From the NCBI GenBank assembly GCA_016845065.1, contig JAERTG010000080.1, forward strand, positions 1 through 36,809: DNA of 36,809 nucleotides. The letters are read 5' to 3'. The translations under genes and the position numbers were made by a program. How positions within the stretch are numbered: position 1 is the first letter of the stretch; every line of letters begins with the position of its first letter. The stretch is from Fidelibacterota bacterium (GTDB taxonomy: Bacteria; Fidelibacterota; UBA8477; JABMPR01). This document shows positions 9,031-18,494 of the stretch, one piece after another. Under the pieces are notes generated by a model, which worked only from the letters and a program-made list of their open reading frames with translations, was not told the origin of the DNA and did no database searches.

Positions 9031-9861
9031 ATGATTAGCAGAAGAATGACCCTTGTTGTGTTGACCCTCATCATGATGTTTTCAAACCTGTTTTCTCAGG
9101 TAGCTATTTCACCAACCTCAGCATTCTTGGATAGCAAACAACGTTTTGAAACTATTCTAATAATGAATAACTCCAAAGATCCCCAGGAAGTAAAGCTGGC
9201 ATTTAAATTTGCCTATCCCAAAGCGAACGAAGCAGGTGACATTGAACTCATCTATGACGATGCGGAAGAAGAAAAATTACACTCCGCCACAGATTGGTTA
9301 CGTGGCTTCCCCAAAAATTTTGTGCTTGGTCCAGGAGAAAGACAAATTGTTCGAGTTACTGCCAAAGCTCCACGCGGGATAGATCCAGGCATGTACTGGT
9401 CCAGATTAGTTACAACTTCCAGTGCAGTGAGCCCGGAAGTAGGTGCTGTGAATCAGACCGGGATTAGCACCCAGATTACCATGCAATTCAATCAGATTAC
9501 TTCCATATTTTTCAAATCTGGTGAACTCACTACTGGAGTTCTACCATTCAAGCTTCGCCCTGTCATAGAAGATCAGGTGGCTAATATTTTTGTCGACTAC
9601 ACCAAGAGCGGCAACGCTCCCTTCCTGGGTACTATGAGCGCAGATGTATTTAATGCGGACGGTAAATTGGTCCTGAATAAGAAAGTATTCGTCTCTATTT
9701 ATTATGATGGACTACGACGCCTCACCATGGACATAAGTGACCTTCCAACAGGTACCTATGATGTGGTTCTAACTGTGACCTCTGGTAGGTCAGATATTCC
9801 CGAAAGCGAAATTGTCCCGAGTGAACCCCAGACGATCCGAGGCAGTTTCACCAAAGACTAA
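9031..9861 (+). CDS. Periplasmic fimbrial-type (PapD-like) chaperone
   Basis: A 276-residue protein with a signal peptide ending near LFSQ-VAISP. The mature N-terminal Ig-like domain starts with the VxxxPTSAFL pattern of fimbrial chaperones and contains the GPGERQIVRV strand, which corresponds to the conserved chaperone segment used for subunit donor-strand interaction. A second beta domain follows (about residues 170-276). It is slightly longer than typical PapD proteins. It sits directly before an usher-like gene and after three pilin-like genes, which strengthens the call. The role would be to bind and hold subunits in the periplasm for the usher. The start ATG has GAGAGATAG upstream. Confidence 0.75.
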   Translation: MISRRMTLVVLTLIMMFSNLFSQVAISPTSAFLDSKQRFETILIMNNSKDPQEVKLAFKFAYPKANEAGDIELIYDDAEEEKLHSATDWLRGFPKNFVLGPGERQIVRVTAKAPRGIDPGMYWSRLVTTSSAVSPEVGAVNQTGISTQITMQFNQITSIFFKSGELTTGVLPFKLRPVIEDQVANIFVDYTKSGNAPFLGTMSADVFNADGKLVLNKKVFVSIYYDGLRRLTMDISDLPTGTYDVVLTVTSGRSDIPESEIVPSEPQTIRGSFTKD

Positions 9862-12462
9862 TTGAATTCCCTACTTCGATTTTTTATTGCATTCAGCATT
9901 TTATTGACTGGAAGCCTGAGTTTTGCCTCCGAAGCCCAGTACGAATCTGAGTATGAGGAAGAGGTCTACCTGTCCTTTCGCTACCAGGGAATCATTGACG
10001 AAATCCTGGTTGCCATCGCCAAGGATGGTGAGTTTTACTTCCCTGTAACAGAACTATTTGAACTTTTTGCAATAAACTATACCCTGAGCCCGAAATCCTT
10101 TAGTGTGAGTGGATACTATCTTCATGAGGACAATACTTACCTTCTGGATTTTGCCAATTTTGCAGGATATATCCAGGCTGAGAAAACAACCCTGTACGCC
10201 TCAGACTTCTTAATCAAGGATGTAGACTTCTATCTTAAAGCAAAAGTCTTTGAGCAGCTCTTTGGTCTCAAGTTGATAATTGATATGAGCAGACTCGTAC
10301 TAAAACTTGAAACACGAGATGTCCTTCCTATTGTGAGTCGTTATGAAAACAGAAGAACACACCAGAGAAGGATGCAGTATACTCAGGTATCAGACGATTG
10401 GTACCCCCTCATGTATGACCGGGAACGACGATTGCTCGATGGTGGCTTTTTTGACTACACCTTGTTTACAACTGCTGCAAGGGGGGTAAACAGCGCTAAT
10501 TTGAATACCAGTATTGGCGGTGAGGTGCTATTTGGTGATGTTCAGGGGAATATCAGTACCTCAACCAATACTTATGGTGTGAATGTTGAGACAAGCGGTT
10601 TCAGATGGCGCTATGTGGATGATAAAAGTCCCTACTTCACCAAGGCTAATCTGGGAGTTCTGACATCAAAGGGCTTGAATCAAAGAACTATACATGGTAT
10701 AAGTGTATCAAATGATCCAATTTTAGTCAGGTCATCTTTTGATCAATATATTATCGATGGTCACACCGATCCTGAAGCAGAAATTGAATTGTATCAAAAT
10801 GATCGTTTGGTTGAGGTCGGTCGGGCAGATGAGGTTGGGTACTATCGATTTTTTGTCCCTCTGAATTATGGAATCTCAAGATTTAAGATTAGAATTTACG
10901 CCAAACAGGGTCACGTCATCGAACTGGATAGGCAAGTTGACATACCATTTAGTTTCTTGCCACCAGGTGAACTCAGATATCATATGAATGCGGGCCTTCA
11001 GAAAAATGTAGATCCTGATGATACAGAGCAGCGGGACTTATCTCAATTTTCAATCTCTTATGGTGTCAACACCTGGCTAAGTTCAAAATTGGGTGTGGAT
11101 TATGCCAGTCACGAGAACCAAGACAAACCTATCATTTATAATCAGTTTTCCAGCAGGATTGGCGGAGATCTTTTATTGAATCTGGATCTGGTTTATGGCT
11201 CATTTTACAAAATGACGACCCAGGGTCGCGGTTCACAGAATTCATCCTGGAATTTTGATTATACTTATTTCCAAAAAGAAGGACCTCAGAACCCACTGGG
11301 TTATATCCAAACATTGAATACAGGTATGTATTTTCCCATTCCATTGTTGAAAAATCCCTTCATCATGCGTGTAGATGCCAGTTGGAAAAACTATACGGAT
11401 TCAGATACTTATGGTTACAATTTTTACTTAAACAACACGGTCAGGGGATTTCGAATTCGATATGGCCTCAAGGAAGTCAGATCAATTTCTGAATCATTTA
11501 AATCACTCGCCAGTTCTGCTCATTTTAATGTTGTGTATTCAATACCCCGTAATCCCAGATACCACAAGCTGATCCGAGGGACATATATTCGAAACGATTT
11601 ATACTACAACACGGTATTGGGCGATTTTGAATCATTTAATTTCCAGGTTACCCGACAACTCACAAAAAAGGTCAAAGTCAATTTTGCCGTTGGCCAGGAT
11701 TTTTTTAACAACAACCGTACCTTCGAACTTGGTGTATCTTGGGATGCCGATAAGTTTAGAAGCGTGACTTCTGTAAAACATGCCAATCAATCTCATGCCC
11801 TTGCGCAAACACTAAGAGGATCAATTGGTTTGGATAGACCTAATGGTGAGTTTCTGTTTGACAACCGCCAGCAAGTGGGTCGCGCTGGTGCTTCAATACG
11901 TATGTTTGTCGATGATGATAATTCTGGGAGGTACGATGAGGGAGAAGAAATACTCCCTGGGAACGCCCTGAGTATCAAGCGTGCAACAGCCAGACAGCTG
12001 ACCAAGTCTGGAATACCACGATTGTCCCAACTGCAACCCTACCGGCCATATAATTTTGTAATAAATGAAGCGAACATTTCCAATCCACTCCTGCTGCCGA
12101 AGCAGAAAGAATTTTCAATAATTTTTGATCCGAATAGTTTCAAGACTCTTGATATCCCCTTTTTTATGACTGGAATCATTGATGGTCGTGTGGACAAAAT
12201 GACCAACGGGGTATTGCTCCCCATAGCCGGTCTACGTATCCATGTGCATAAAATAGATGGGACTGATGAAGCTACACTGAGGACCTTCTCCGATGGCTCC
12301 TATTATTCAATGGAAATCTCACCTGGCGATTATGAGGTCATGATCGACGAGAGTCAATTGGAATTCCTGGGTGTACAATCTTTCCCTGAAAAAATCAGAT
12401 TTTCAGTCACAGCCACTGCCGACGGTGATTTTGTTGAGGGCTTAGATTTTATTCTGGAGTAG
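9862..12462 (+). CDS. Usher-like outer-membrane assembly protein
   Basis: An 866-residue protein with a signal peptide (MNSLLRFFIAFSILLTGSLSF). After an N-terminal periplasmic domain (about 30-150), a segment around residues 300-375 (YIIDGHTDPEAEIELYQNDR ... GYYRFFVPLNYG) resembles the start of the barrel and plug of PapC-type ushers. Long alternating strands to about 670 fit a barrel. C-terminal domains follow, one with a DxDxSGxxDxGE calcium-like loop (about 680) and one resembling a carboxypeptidase-regulatory fold (about 772-866). The start is TTG, immediately after the chaperone stop with no gap and no clear ribosome binding site, so translation probably depends on re-initiation. The expected role is export and ordered assembly of the pilin-like subunits. 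Divergence from classical ushers is considerable. Confidence 0.72.
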   Translation: MNSLLRFFIAFSILLTGSLSFASEAQYESEYEEEVYLSFRYQGIIDEILVAIAKDGEFYFPVTELFELFAINYTLSPKSFSVSGYYLHEDNTYLLDFANFAGYIQAEKTTLYASDFLIKDVDFYLKAKVFEQLFGLKLIIDMSRLVLKLETRDVLPIVSRYENRRTHQRRMQYTQVSDDWYPLMYDRERRLLDGGFFDYTLFTTAARGVNSANLNTSIGGEVLFGDVQGNISTSTNTYGVNVETSGFRWRYVDDKSPYFTKANLGVLTSKGLNQRTIHGISVSNDPILVRSSFDQYIIDGHTDPEAEIELYQNDRLVEVGRADEVGYYRFFVPLNYGISRFKIRIYAKQGHVIELDRQVDIPFSFLPPGELRYHMNAGLQKNVDPDDTEQRDLSQFSISYGVNTWLSSKLGVDYASHENQDKPIIYNQFSSRIGGDLLLNLDLVYGSFYKMTTQGRGSQNSSWNFDYTYFQKEGPQNPLGYIQTLNTGMYFPIPLLKNPFIMRVDASWKNYTDSDTYGYNFYLNNTVRGFRIRYGLKEVRSISESFKSLASSAHFNVVYSIPRNPRYHKLIRGTYIRNDLYYNTVLGDFESFNFQVTRQLTKKVKVNFAVGQDFFNNNRTFELGVSWDADKFRSVTSVKHANQSHALAQTLRGSIGLDRPNGEFLFDNRQQVGRAGASIRMFVDDDNSGRYDEGEEILPGNALSIKRATARQLTKSGIPRLSQLQPYRPYNFVINEANISNPLLLPKQKEFSIIFDPNSFKTLDIPFFMTGIIDGRVDKMTNGVLLPIAGLRIHVHKIDGTDEATLRTFSDGSYYSMEISPGDYEVMIDESQLEFLGVQSFPEKIRFSVTATADGDFVEGLDFILE

Positions 12463-12474
12463 TATTAATCCTGA

Positions 12475-13464
12475 CTAAAATTGTGGTGGCGGTGCCGGTT
12501 TGTTTCCCAGAATAGCTTCTATTTTTTCCATCACTTCAGGGGTCAGTGCAGGTAAAGCATCCAGAGCCTGCAAATTGTCTATCAGTTGAGACTGCTTTGA
12601 AGCTCCTAAAATTACTGTGCTCACATTAGGATTTGCTGCACACCACGCCAGCGACATATTTGTCAGGGAGTGACCAATATCATCAGCTATCACCTGTAAT
12701 TGTTGAGCCTTTTGGATTTTTGCCTGACCCTCTGGTGATTCAACCATCCTTTTCAGCCACCCGTATCCTGGTAAGTTTACACGGGCATCTTTTGGGATTC
12801 CCTCGCTGTATTTACCGGTGAGTAATCCAGATGCGAGTGGAGACCAGATTGTGGTCCCTAAACCAATTTCTGTATAAAGACGTCGATAATCAGATTCGAC
12901 AAAATCCCGACGGAACATATTGTACTCAGGTTGCTCCATGGTAGGGGGGATAAGTCCATATTGGCGTGCAGTGCCGTAGGCTTCCATTATTTGCTGAGCA
13001 CTCCATTCAGAGGTACCCCAGTAGAGAACTTTGCCCTGATGAATTAAATCAGTCATGACCCGTACAGTTTCCTCAATAGGAGTGGACTCATCAGGTCTAT
13101 GACAGAAAAATAGATCGAGGTAATCGACTTTAAGTCGACCCAGTGCAGCGTGACATGCATCTGTAAGATGTTTTCGGCTTAATCCTCTTTGTGTAGGCAA
13201 TTGTCCACCCCAAAACGCCTTGGATGAAACAATAAATGTATCCCGGCCCCAGCCCAATTGCTTGAGTGCATCACCCATGATCTCTTCAGAAGCGCCATCA
13301 GCATAAACTTCAGCATTATCAAAAAAATTCACACCTGCATCATAGGCTGTTTTCATCATTTCCACTGCTAGCGGTGTATCAACTTGAGCTTTAAATGTGA
13401 CCCATGAGCCAAATGAGAGGGTGCTGACTTTTAAACCTGAATTTCCTAAACGACGATATTCCAT
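12475..13464 (-). CDS. Aldo/keto reductase, potassium-channel-beta-like family
   Basis: A 329-residue soluble NADPH-dependent oxidoreductase. The catalytic tetrad of the AKR superfamily is visible: D49 and Y54 in FFDNAEVY, K82 in SSKAFW and H122 in FFCHRPD. The N-terminus (MEYRRLGNSGLKVSTLSFGSW) and the length fit the KCAB/YghZ branch, which reduces aldehydes and ketones; the substrate is not predictable. AGAGGA lies 7 nt before the ATG on the minus strand. Its 3' end faces the usher gene with only 12 bp between, and its 5' end is divergent from the GntR-ABC operon, so the two may share regulatory DNA in 13465-13621. Confidence 0.9.
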   Translation of the reverse strand: MEYRRLGNSGLKVSTLSFGSWVTFKAQVDTPLAVEMMKTAYDAGVNFFDNAEVYADGASEEIMGDALKQLGWGRDTFIVSSKAFWGGQLPTQRGLSRKHLTDACHAALGRLKVDYLDLFFCHRPDESTPIEETVRVMTDLIHQGKVLYWGTSEWSAQQIMEAYGTARQYGLIPPTMEQPEYNMFRRDFVESDYRRLYTEIGLGTTIWSPLASGLLTGKYSEGIPKDARVNLPGYGWLKRMVESPEGQAKIQKAQQLQVIADDIGHSLTNMSLAWCAANPNVSTVILGASKQSQLIDNLQALDALPALTPEVMEKIEAILGNKPAPPPQF

Positions 13465-13549
13465 ATTTCATTCCTCTTTGAATAAGTAATTTTGGGCAAA
13501 GGATAAAGAGGAGCCTGTCAATTTCCTATCTAAGAAATGAAATAAATGT

Positions 13550-13578
13550 TTGCATTGGGTAATTCTATAGAGTATACT
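13550..13578 (+). promoter_or_regulatory. Sigma70-like promoter of the GntR-ABC operon
   Basis: TTGCAT (13550-13555) and TATACT (13573-13578) are spaced exactly 17 nt. The expected transcription start is near 13585, which leaves 37 nt of leader before ATG 13622 but only about 7 nt before ATG 13592. Confidence 0.7.
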
Positions 13579-13602
13579 GTATATATAAGATATGAACAGT
13601 AT
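13574..13602. promoter_or_regulatory. Candidate operator for the GntR/YtrA-type repressor
   Basis: ATACTGT (13574-13580) and ACAGTAT (13596-13602) form a perfect inverted repeat with half-site centres 22 bp apart, two helical turns. The left half overlaps the -10 box and the right half lies just after the expected start of transcription, the layout expected for autorepression by the dimeric regulator encoded immediately downstream. Confidence 0.55.
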
Positions 13603-13621
13603 TAACATAAAGAAGAATACC

Positions 13622-13996
13622 ATGAAAATAATCATCTCAAATGCGGACCCCACTCCCATATACGAACAGGTCGTAAAGCAGGTACAAAAACAGATCATTG
13701 CTGGCAAGCTGCCCGCTGGATCTGCCTTACCATCAATTAGAAAGCTTGCTCTTGATTTACAGATCAGTGTAATCACTACCAAACGGGCTTATGACGAATT
13801 AGAAAGAGATGGTTTTATCAACACAGTAGGAGGGAAAGGCAGTTTCGTTGCAGAGCAAAGTCGAGAGATGCTTACTGAAAAGAAAATGAGAGAGGTCGAA
13901 AAAATTCTGGCTCAGGCAGTCAAAGAAGCCAGATCATTGGGAATAAAACTTGGAGACATGCAAGTCATGCTCGATCTCATTTATGGAGGTGAATAA
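13622..13996 (+). CDS. GntR-family transcriptional regulator, YtrA-type
   Basis: A 124-residue regulator. The N-terminal winged helix-turn-helix begins DPTPIYEQVVKQVQKQI and continues through LPSIRKLALDLQISVITTKR to the wing GFINTVGGKGSFVA. The short C-terminal helical tail, with no ligand-binding domain, is typical of the YtrA subfamily, which usually represses a linked ABC transporter. ATG 13622 is chosen because ATG 13592 lies inside the operator and only about 7 nt after the likely transcription start. The gene ends with GGAGGTGAATAA, which provides the ribosome binding site of the ABC ATPase gene one base downstream. Confidence 0.9.
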   Translation: MKIIISNADPTPIYEQVVKQVQKQIIAGKLPAGSALPSIRKLALDLQISVITTKRAYDELERDGFINTVGGKGSFVAEQSREMLTEKKMREVEKILAQAVKEARSLGIKLGDMQVMLDLIYGGE

Positions 13997-14851
13997 ATGA
14001 ATGCGCTACAAATCAATGCGTTGACAAAATCATTTTCAAAGTTTTCTCTTGAAAACATAAACCTGGAACTGCCCCAGGGATACATCATGGGGCTTGTAGG
14101 GAAGAATGGTGCTGGAAAAACCACACTCTTTAAAACCATCATGAATCATCTCTTAAAGGATCATGGTGATATCCAAATTTATGGATATGACCATCAGAAA
14201 GATGAGGTTCAGGCCAAATCCCGGATAGCCTATCTCTCAGATGATCCAATAGGAATAGGTGAGATGTCACTGAAGACCCACAAAGATGCATTTGCAGTGG
14301 GCTATCCAACCTGGGATGAAGCAAAATTTCAAGTCCTGCTTAATAGATTCAAGCTCAACCAAAAGGCGAAAGTGAAAACCCTATCCAAAGGTATGAAAGT
14401 CAAGTTTGGTATTTCACTGGCACTCTCTCACAACGCCCAATTAATATTGCTGGACGAGCCAACAGCAGGATTAGATCCTGTAGCCAGAAATGAGGTCATG
14501 GGTTTGCTTCAGGAGGAACTACAGGATGAAAGCAAATCAATACTTTTCTCAACCCATGTTACTTCCGATCTGGAAGGAATCGCAGATTATCTGACTATCA
14601 TTGACCAGGGACATATCATCATGAGTGAGACTGGGGAAACGATCAATGATAACTGGCGCATTTTAAAGCTGGAAGACCTACCTGCGGGCATCTCATCCTT
14701 GGATGTGGTCAAGGGGATAAAACCCACCTCCTTTGGATACTCCCTGCTCACATCCGATTTTGGGAAACTGCAAGAACGTCTACCTGCTGATACAACAAGT
14801 GAAACACCCAACTATGCTGATATAATGATCCATATGGTGAAAGGAGAATGA
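13997..14851 (+). CDS. ABC transporter ATP-binding protein (YtrB-like)
   Basis: A 284-residue ATPase. Walker A is GLVGKNGAGKTTLF (about residues 32-45), the signature is LSKGMKVKFG in place of the usual LSGGQ, Walker B is LILLDEPTAGLDP, and the switch histidine is in FSTHV. The C-terminal 70 residues are an accessory region as in ABC-2 systems. The perfect GGAGGTG ribosome site overlaps the gntR end. With the adjacent six-helix permease it probably forms a small ABC-2 exporter controlled by the GntR protein; YtrA-type operons often respond to cell-envelope stress, but the substrate here is unknown. Confidence 0.93.
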   Translation: MNALQINALTKSFSKFSLENINLELPQGYIMGLVGKNGAGKTTLFKTIMNHLLKDHGDIQIYGYDHQKDEVQAKSRIAYLSDDPIGIGEMSLKTHKDAFAVGYPTWDEAKFQVLLNRFKLNQKAKVKTLSKGMKVKFGISLALSHNAQLILLDEPTAGLDPVARNEVMGLLQEELQDESKSILFSTHVTSDLEGIADYLTIIDQGHIIMSETGETINDNWRILKLEDLPAGISSLDVVKGIKPTSFGYSLLTSDFGKLQERLPADTTSETPNYADIMIHMVKGE

Positions 14852-14854
14852 ATT

Positions 14855-15526
14855 ATGCTTAGCGTTATCAAGAGGGATTGGATGCTGATTCGGCAGAAAT
14901 ATCTATTTCTCATGCCTGTACTATCAATGAGTCTTATCCTCTTATTCCCAAAGGGTGACGAAGGATATTTTATAATAGGTGTTCCCGTTGTCTTTATTTT
15001 TTCCGTTTTCATTTTCATACAAGATGACAACAGTCTTAGACAATTGCTTAGCATGCCCATTAGTCGGGCTGGAATAGCTAGGGCAAGATTCCTATCAGGA
15101 TGGGTGTTTATGAGCGCAGGATTGGTCTATATAGTTGTTTTGGGTTTTGGGCTAGGCTTAGTATACCCTTCTGCGCTCACTGCCTTTATCAGGCATCTTG
15201 ATTTACTCACCCTTTTCACCTACCTCTGGGTTTTATCCGCGATGGCATTCATAGCATATCCGGTTCTTTTTTTGTTTATAGGCAAAGGCGTGCAGGCCCT
15301 GGTTGCTTTTACACTTGGAATGAACGTGCTGCTAGGGGTTTACTTCCTTATGCGATTCAATGCAGCCGGACCTGATATTTTTGAAATCCTGAAGTCACTG
15401 ATCATGTCACTACAGAAATACCATAGTTCGCCTCTGAATTATGTAGCTAGTGCCCTCACACTTCTCATAGTGAATAGCATAAACATGAAGCTTTGTGAAT
15501 GGATATTTACCAGGAAGGAGTTTTGA
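14855..15526 (+). CDS. ABC-2-type transporter permease
   Basis: A 223-residue integral membrane protein with about six hydrophobic segments (near residues 18-33, 38-54, 80-104, 118-142, 146-165 and 190-210). The N-terminus MLSVIKRDWMLIRQKYLF and the DNSLRQLLSMPISRAGIARARF loop resemble the ABC2_membrane_5 family. The start lies 3 nt after the ATPase stop, and GGAGAATG is the ribosome site. It is the transmembrane partner of the preceding ATPase. It ends in TGA, one of the cases here where TGA is an ordinary stop. Confidence 0.85.
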   Translation: MLSVIKRDWMLIRQKYLFLMPVLSMSLILLFPKGDEGYFIIGVPVVFIFSVFIFIQDDNSLRQLLSMPISRAGIARARFLSGWVFMSAGLVYIVVLGFGLGLVYPSALTAFIRHLDLLTLFTYLWVLSAMAFIAYPVLFLFIGKGVQALVAFTLGMNVLLGVYFLMRFNAAGPDIFEILKSLIMSLQKYHSSPLNYVASALTLLIVNSINMKLCEWIFTRKEF

Positions 15527-15595
15527 ACAAATTACACCTCTCAAAATCAATAAAGTGGTGGACTCAGTTTTTGCCCTGTTACTGGCATAATTTCT

Positions 15596-15635
15596 GCTTT
15601 TCTCTTGACTTGCGAGCGGCAAAAGCTATTTTTTT
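15596..15635 (+). terminator. Possible weak terminator of the GntR-ABC operon
   Basis: GCTTTT (15596-15601) can pair with AAAAGC (15621-15626), with a short inner CTC/GAG helix, followed by TA and seven T. The stem is AT-rich and interrupted, so this is tentative. Confidence 0.35.
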
Positions 15636-15705
15636 CGAAAGCATAATATGTGTGACTCAGATCAAATGAGGTACACTTCACTCTTTCCACTTTAAGGGGT
15701 ATACG

Positions 15706-16197
15706 ATGAACAAAATCATGACACTTTCAATTTTACTAACTGCTATTCTTCTGGGATCTTGTTCTACCATGAGCTTTATCCCTACTGAAGGTGGAGCAGC
15801 AAAATTTAATCTGGCTACCGTTGAGTATGTTCAGGCGCAAGGAGAAGCACAAAAAGAAGCATTGGTCTCAGACCTTGCCGGTAGTTTAAGTGCTGTTCTC
15901 GACTCGGTTTTAATGGAAGATCGCGCTGCATTATTGGCCATGACCGCCGAGCTTGATTCGATCAATACTCTTATGCTTGACTTTACCGCACAGATGGACT
16001 CATCTCAGAGGTATGTAGATAAATCTATCAATACCATGCAGAAGGAATTAACCACTGTGAAGACCAATGCCAGTAGCACTCGCATGGTTATCCGTCGTAT
16101 TAATGACAACATTGATGAACTTCCTGTGAAGGCACTCGAAACCTTTAATGAAGCTATCAATGACTATCTGACCAAGGATGAGGCTGTAACTGAATAA
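15706..16197 (+). CDS. Small coiled-coil lipoprotein
   Basis: A 163-residue protein with a lipoprotein signal peptide; the lipobox is LLGSC with Cys19 as the lipidated residue. The remainder is strongly helical with heptad-like spacing of Leu, Met and Ile (about residues 50-140), suggesting an extended coiled coil, somewhat like Lpp or the coiled-coil region of TolC-partner lipoproteins. It is a single-gene unit with its own AAGGGGT ribosome site and its own terminator. I do not recognise a family. A structural or tethering role in the envelope is only a guess. Confidence 0.75.
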   Translation: MNKIMTLSILLTAILLGSCSTMSFIPTEGGAAKFNLATVEYVQAQGEAQKEALVSDLAGSLSAVLDSVLMEDRAALLAMTAELDSINTLMLDFTAQMDSSQRYVDKSINTMQKELTTVKTNASSTRMVIRRINDNIDELPVKALETFNEAINDYLTKDEAVTE

Positions 16198-16226
16198 GTC
16201 ACAGTCCTATTGAAATTATATCTTTT

Positions 16227-16260
16227 AAGTCCCCTGGCTGAATTCAGCAGGGGACTTTTT
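16227..16260 (+). terminator. Rho-independent terminator after the lipoprotein gene
   Basis: A 10-bp stem (AAGTCCCCTG with CAGGGGACTT) encloses a further self-complementary loop, and the second arm runs into five T. Confidence 0.88.
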
Positions 16261-16278
16261 ATTTAACCCCAAATCAAG

Positions 16279-16292
16279 AGAACTCAAGTTCT
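16279..16292. promoter_or_regulatory. Short palindrome before the threonine-degradation genes
   Basis: AGAACT-CA-AGTTCT is a perfect 6-bp dyad ending one base before the GGAGAAGG ribosome site of the dehydrogenase gene. It could be an operator or a small hairpin affecting translation. It is short enough to be chance. Confidence 0.25.
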
Positions 16293-16303
16293 GGAGAAGG
16301 TAC

Positions 16304-17326
16304 ATGCGTAAATCGATTATTTTGATTACAGGTGTAAATGGTGAAATAGGTCATGGGCTGGTAAGTTCACTATATAATCAGGGCATCCGCAATCTCATTG
16401 GTATAGATCTCAGCACATCAGATGAGTTTGTTCAGGAAAGAACCATGGATTGCCTCATCGGAAATATTCTGGATAGAAATCTATTAGAGCGGATCAACGC
16501 CCAGTATAAAATCGAAGCCATTTATCATATGGCTGCATTACTAAGTACCCGAGCAGAATTTTCACCTGTGATTGCCCACGAAGTGAATGTGGATGGAACC
16601 CTGAATCTACTTGACCTCGCCATGGAACAAGCCCAGAGTCATGGGCAGCCGGTAAAATTTTTCTTTCCCAGCTCAATAGCAGTTTATGGAATCCCCTCAT
16701 TGAAGGAAAAGACTTCAATAGGGGCTATTCAAGAAGATGAATATCGCCATCCGCAAACTATGTATGGATGTAACAAGCTTTATTGTGAAAGCTTGGGTGA
16801 TTATTACAGCCATTATTACAAAAGACTTTCAGCCACTGATACAACAGGGCTGGTTGACTTCAGAAGTATCAGGTTCCCTGGAATTATCAGCGCTCACACA
16901 CTTCCTGCTGGAGGAACCAGTGATTATGCACCGGAGATGATCCACGCCGCTGCCAAAGGTGAACAATACAGCTGTTTTGTCCGAGAAGACGCCACTATCC
17001 CATTTATGACCATGAGTGACGCCATCGTTGCCATCGAAATGCTTATGGCTGCACCTAAGGATGGACTGACCCAGATGGTCTATAACGTCAAAGCCTTTAA
17101 TCCTTCTGCAGGTCAGTTCTTGTCCAAGGTCAAATCCTATTATCCCGAAGCCAACATCGATTTTGTAATCAATGATAATCGTCAGTCAATCATTGACAGC
17201 TGGCCATCAGATATCAATGATGATCAGGCTAGAGAAGATTGGGGTTGGAAGGCGAATCATGACCTTGATATGGCTTTTTCAGAATATTTAATGCCCGTGA
17301 TCAGGAGCCGTTATGAACACAACTAA
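16304..17326 (+). CDS. tdh: L-threonine 3-dehydrogenase, NAD-dependent epimerase (SDR) type
   Basis: A 340-residue extended short-chain dehydrogenase. The Rossmann motif GxxGxxG is G10, G13, G16 (ITGVNGEIG), and the catalytic pair YxxxK is Y154 and K158 (YGCNK). The family includes UDP-glucose epimerases, but the adjacent, overlapping kbl gene and similarity to the epimerase-type threonine dehydrogenases of Bacteroidetes point to oxidation of L-threonine to 2-amino-3-ketobutyrate in the cytoplasm. GGAGAAGG precedes the ATG. The last 14 bases overlap the start of kbl, so the two enzymes are made together and the unstable ketoacid can pass to the second one. Confidence 0.85.
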   Translation: MRKSIILITGVNGEIGHGLVSSLYNQGIRNLIGIDLSTSDEFVQERTMDCLIGNILDRNLLERINAQYKIEAIYHMAALLSTRAEFSPVIAHEVNVDGTLNLLDLAMEQAQSHGQPVKFFFPSSIAVYGIPSLKEKTSIGAIQEDEYRHPQTMYGCNKLYCESLGDYYSHYYKRLSATDTTGLVDFRSIRFPGIISAHTLPAGGTSDYAPEMIHAAAKGEQYSCFVREDATIPFMTMSDAIVAIEMLMAAPKDGLTQMVYNVKAFNPSAGQFLSKVKSYYPEANIDFVINDNRQSIIDSWPSDINDDQAREDWGWKANHDLDMAFSEYLMPVIRSRYEHN

Positions 17327-18494
17327 AACTCGTCTACAATCTGAACTCGCTGAAATCAAATCAGCCGGGTTATTTAAAGCTGAACGTGTCATTGAATCTC
17401 AGCAAAGTGCTGAAATCCAGGTGGGTGGCACTACTGTGTTAAATTTTTGCGCAAATAATTATCTCGGTCTGGCCAATCATCCTCGTCTCATAAAGGCAGC
17501 TCAAGATGGGCTGGCTGAATGGGGGTTCGGACTTAGCTCCGTCAGGTTCATATGTGGTACCCAGAGCATTCATAAAGAATTAGAAGGTAAAATCGCTGAT
17601 TTCCTGGGGCTGGATGACGCCATCCTCTATAGCTCTTGTTTTGACGCCAATGGAGGATTGTTTGAGACTATTCTGGGACCTGAGGATGCCATTATTTCCG
17701 ATCAACTGAACCATGCTTCTATTATTGATGGTGTTCGACTGTGCAAGGCTCAACGATATCGTTATGCCAACAACGATATGGGTGAGCTGGAAAGCATGTT
17801 GAAGGATTCTCAGGATGCCAGGACTCGTCTTATTTCCACTGATGGTGTTTTTTCAATGGATGGGTATGTGGCGCAAATAGATAAGATTTGTGATCTTGCA
17901 GAAAAGTATGATGCTCTTGTCCATGTTGATGATTCTCACGCCACTGGATTTTTTGGCCCCAATGGCAGAGGTTCCTATGAATTTAGAGGGGCAATGGGAC
18001 GAGTTGATATCATCACTTCAACACTGGGAAAAGCCATGGGTGGAGCCAGTGGTGGTTTCACAGCCGCTCGTCAGGAAATTATCGACTTGTTACGACAGCG
18101 GTCACGACCCTATCTATTTAGTAATACTTTGGCACCAGCTATCACTGCTGCCAGCATTGCAGTTATCGACCTCTTGTCCGAATCTTCAGATCTACGACAG
18201 AAACTGGAAGAGAATACACGCTATTTTCGAGAGAAAATGATCGAGGCAGGATTTGATATCAAAGCAGGGGAGCACCCCATCGTTCCCATCATGTTTGGAG
18301 ATGCGAAACTGGCTGCCGATATTGCTTCTGCAATGCTTGAGAAGGGAATCTATGTCATTGGATTCTCATTTCCTGTAGTACCCAGAGGTGAAGCTAGAAT
18401 TCGAACACAGATAAGCGCTGCTCATAGCCTGGAACATCTGGATCGGGCAATACAAGCTTTCACTGAGGTTGGTACACAATTCGGGGTAATTTAA
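17313..18494 (+). CDS. kbl: Glycine C-acetyltransferase (2-amino-3-ketobutyrate CoA ligase)
   Basis: A 393-residue PLP enzyme of the alpha-oxoamine synthase family, close to the normal length of about 398. The PLP-binding lysine is K240 in TLGKAMGG. Other family motifs visible are FCANNYLGL, the Asp/His of [11 protein letters not shown], and the C-terminal RTQISAAHS. It cleaves 2-amino-3-ketobutyrate with CoA to glycine and acetyl-CoA. Related enzymes (KBL, BioF, HemA, SPT) share the fold; the upstream threonine dehydrogenase makes Kbl the best choice. Confidence 0.95.
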   Translation: MNTTKTRLQSELAEIKSAGLFKAERVIESQQSAEIQVGGTTVLNFCANNYLGLANHPRLIKAAQDGLAEWGFGLSSVRFICGTQSIHKELEGKIADFLGLDDAILYSSCFDANGGLFETILGPEDAIISDQLNHASIIDGVRLCKAQRYRYANNDMGELESMLKDSQDARTRLISTDGVFSMDGYVAQIDKICDLAEKYDALVHVDDSHATGFFGPNGRGSYEFRGAMGRVDIITSTLGKAMGGASGGFTAARQEIIDLLRQRSRPYLFSNTLAPAITAASIAVIDLLSESSDLRQKLEENTRYFREKMIEAGFDIKAGEHPIVPIMFGDAKLAADIASAMLEKGIYVIGFSFPVVPRGEARIRTQISAAHSLEHLDRAIQAFTEVGTQFGVI

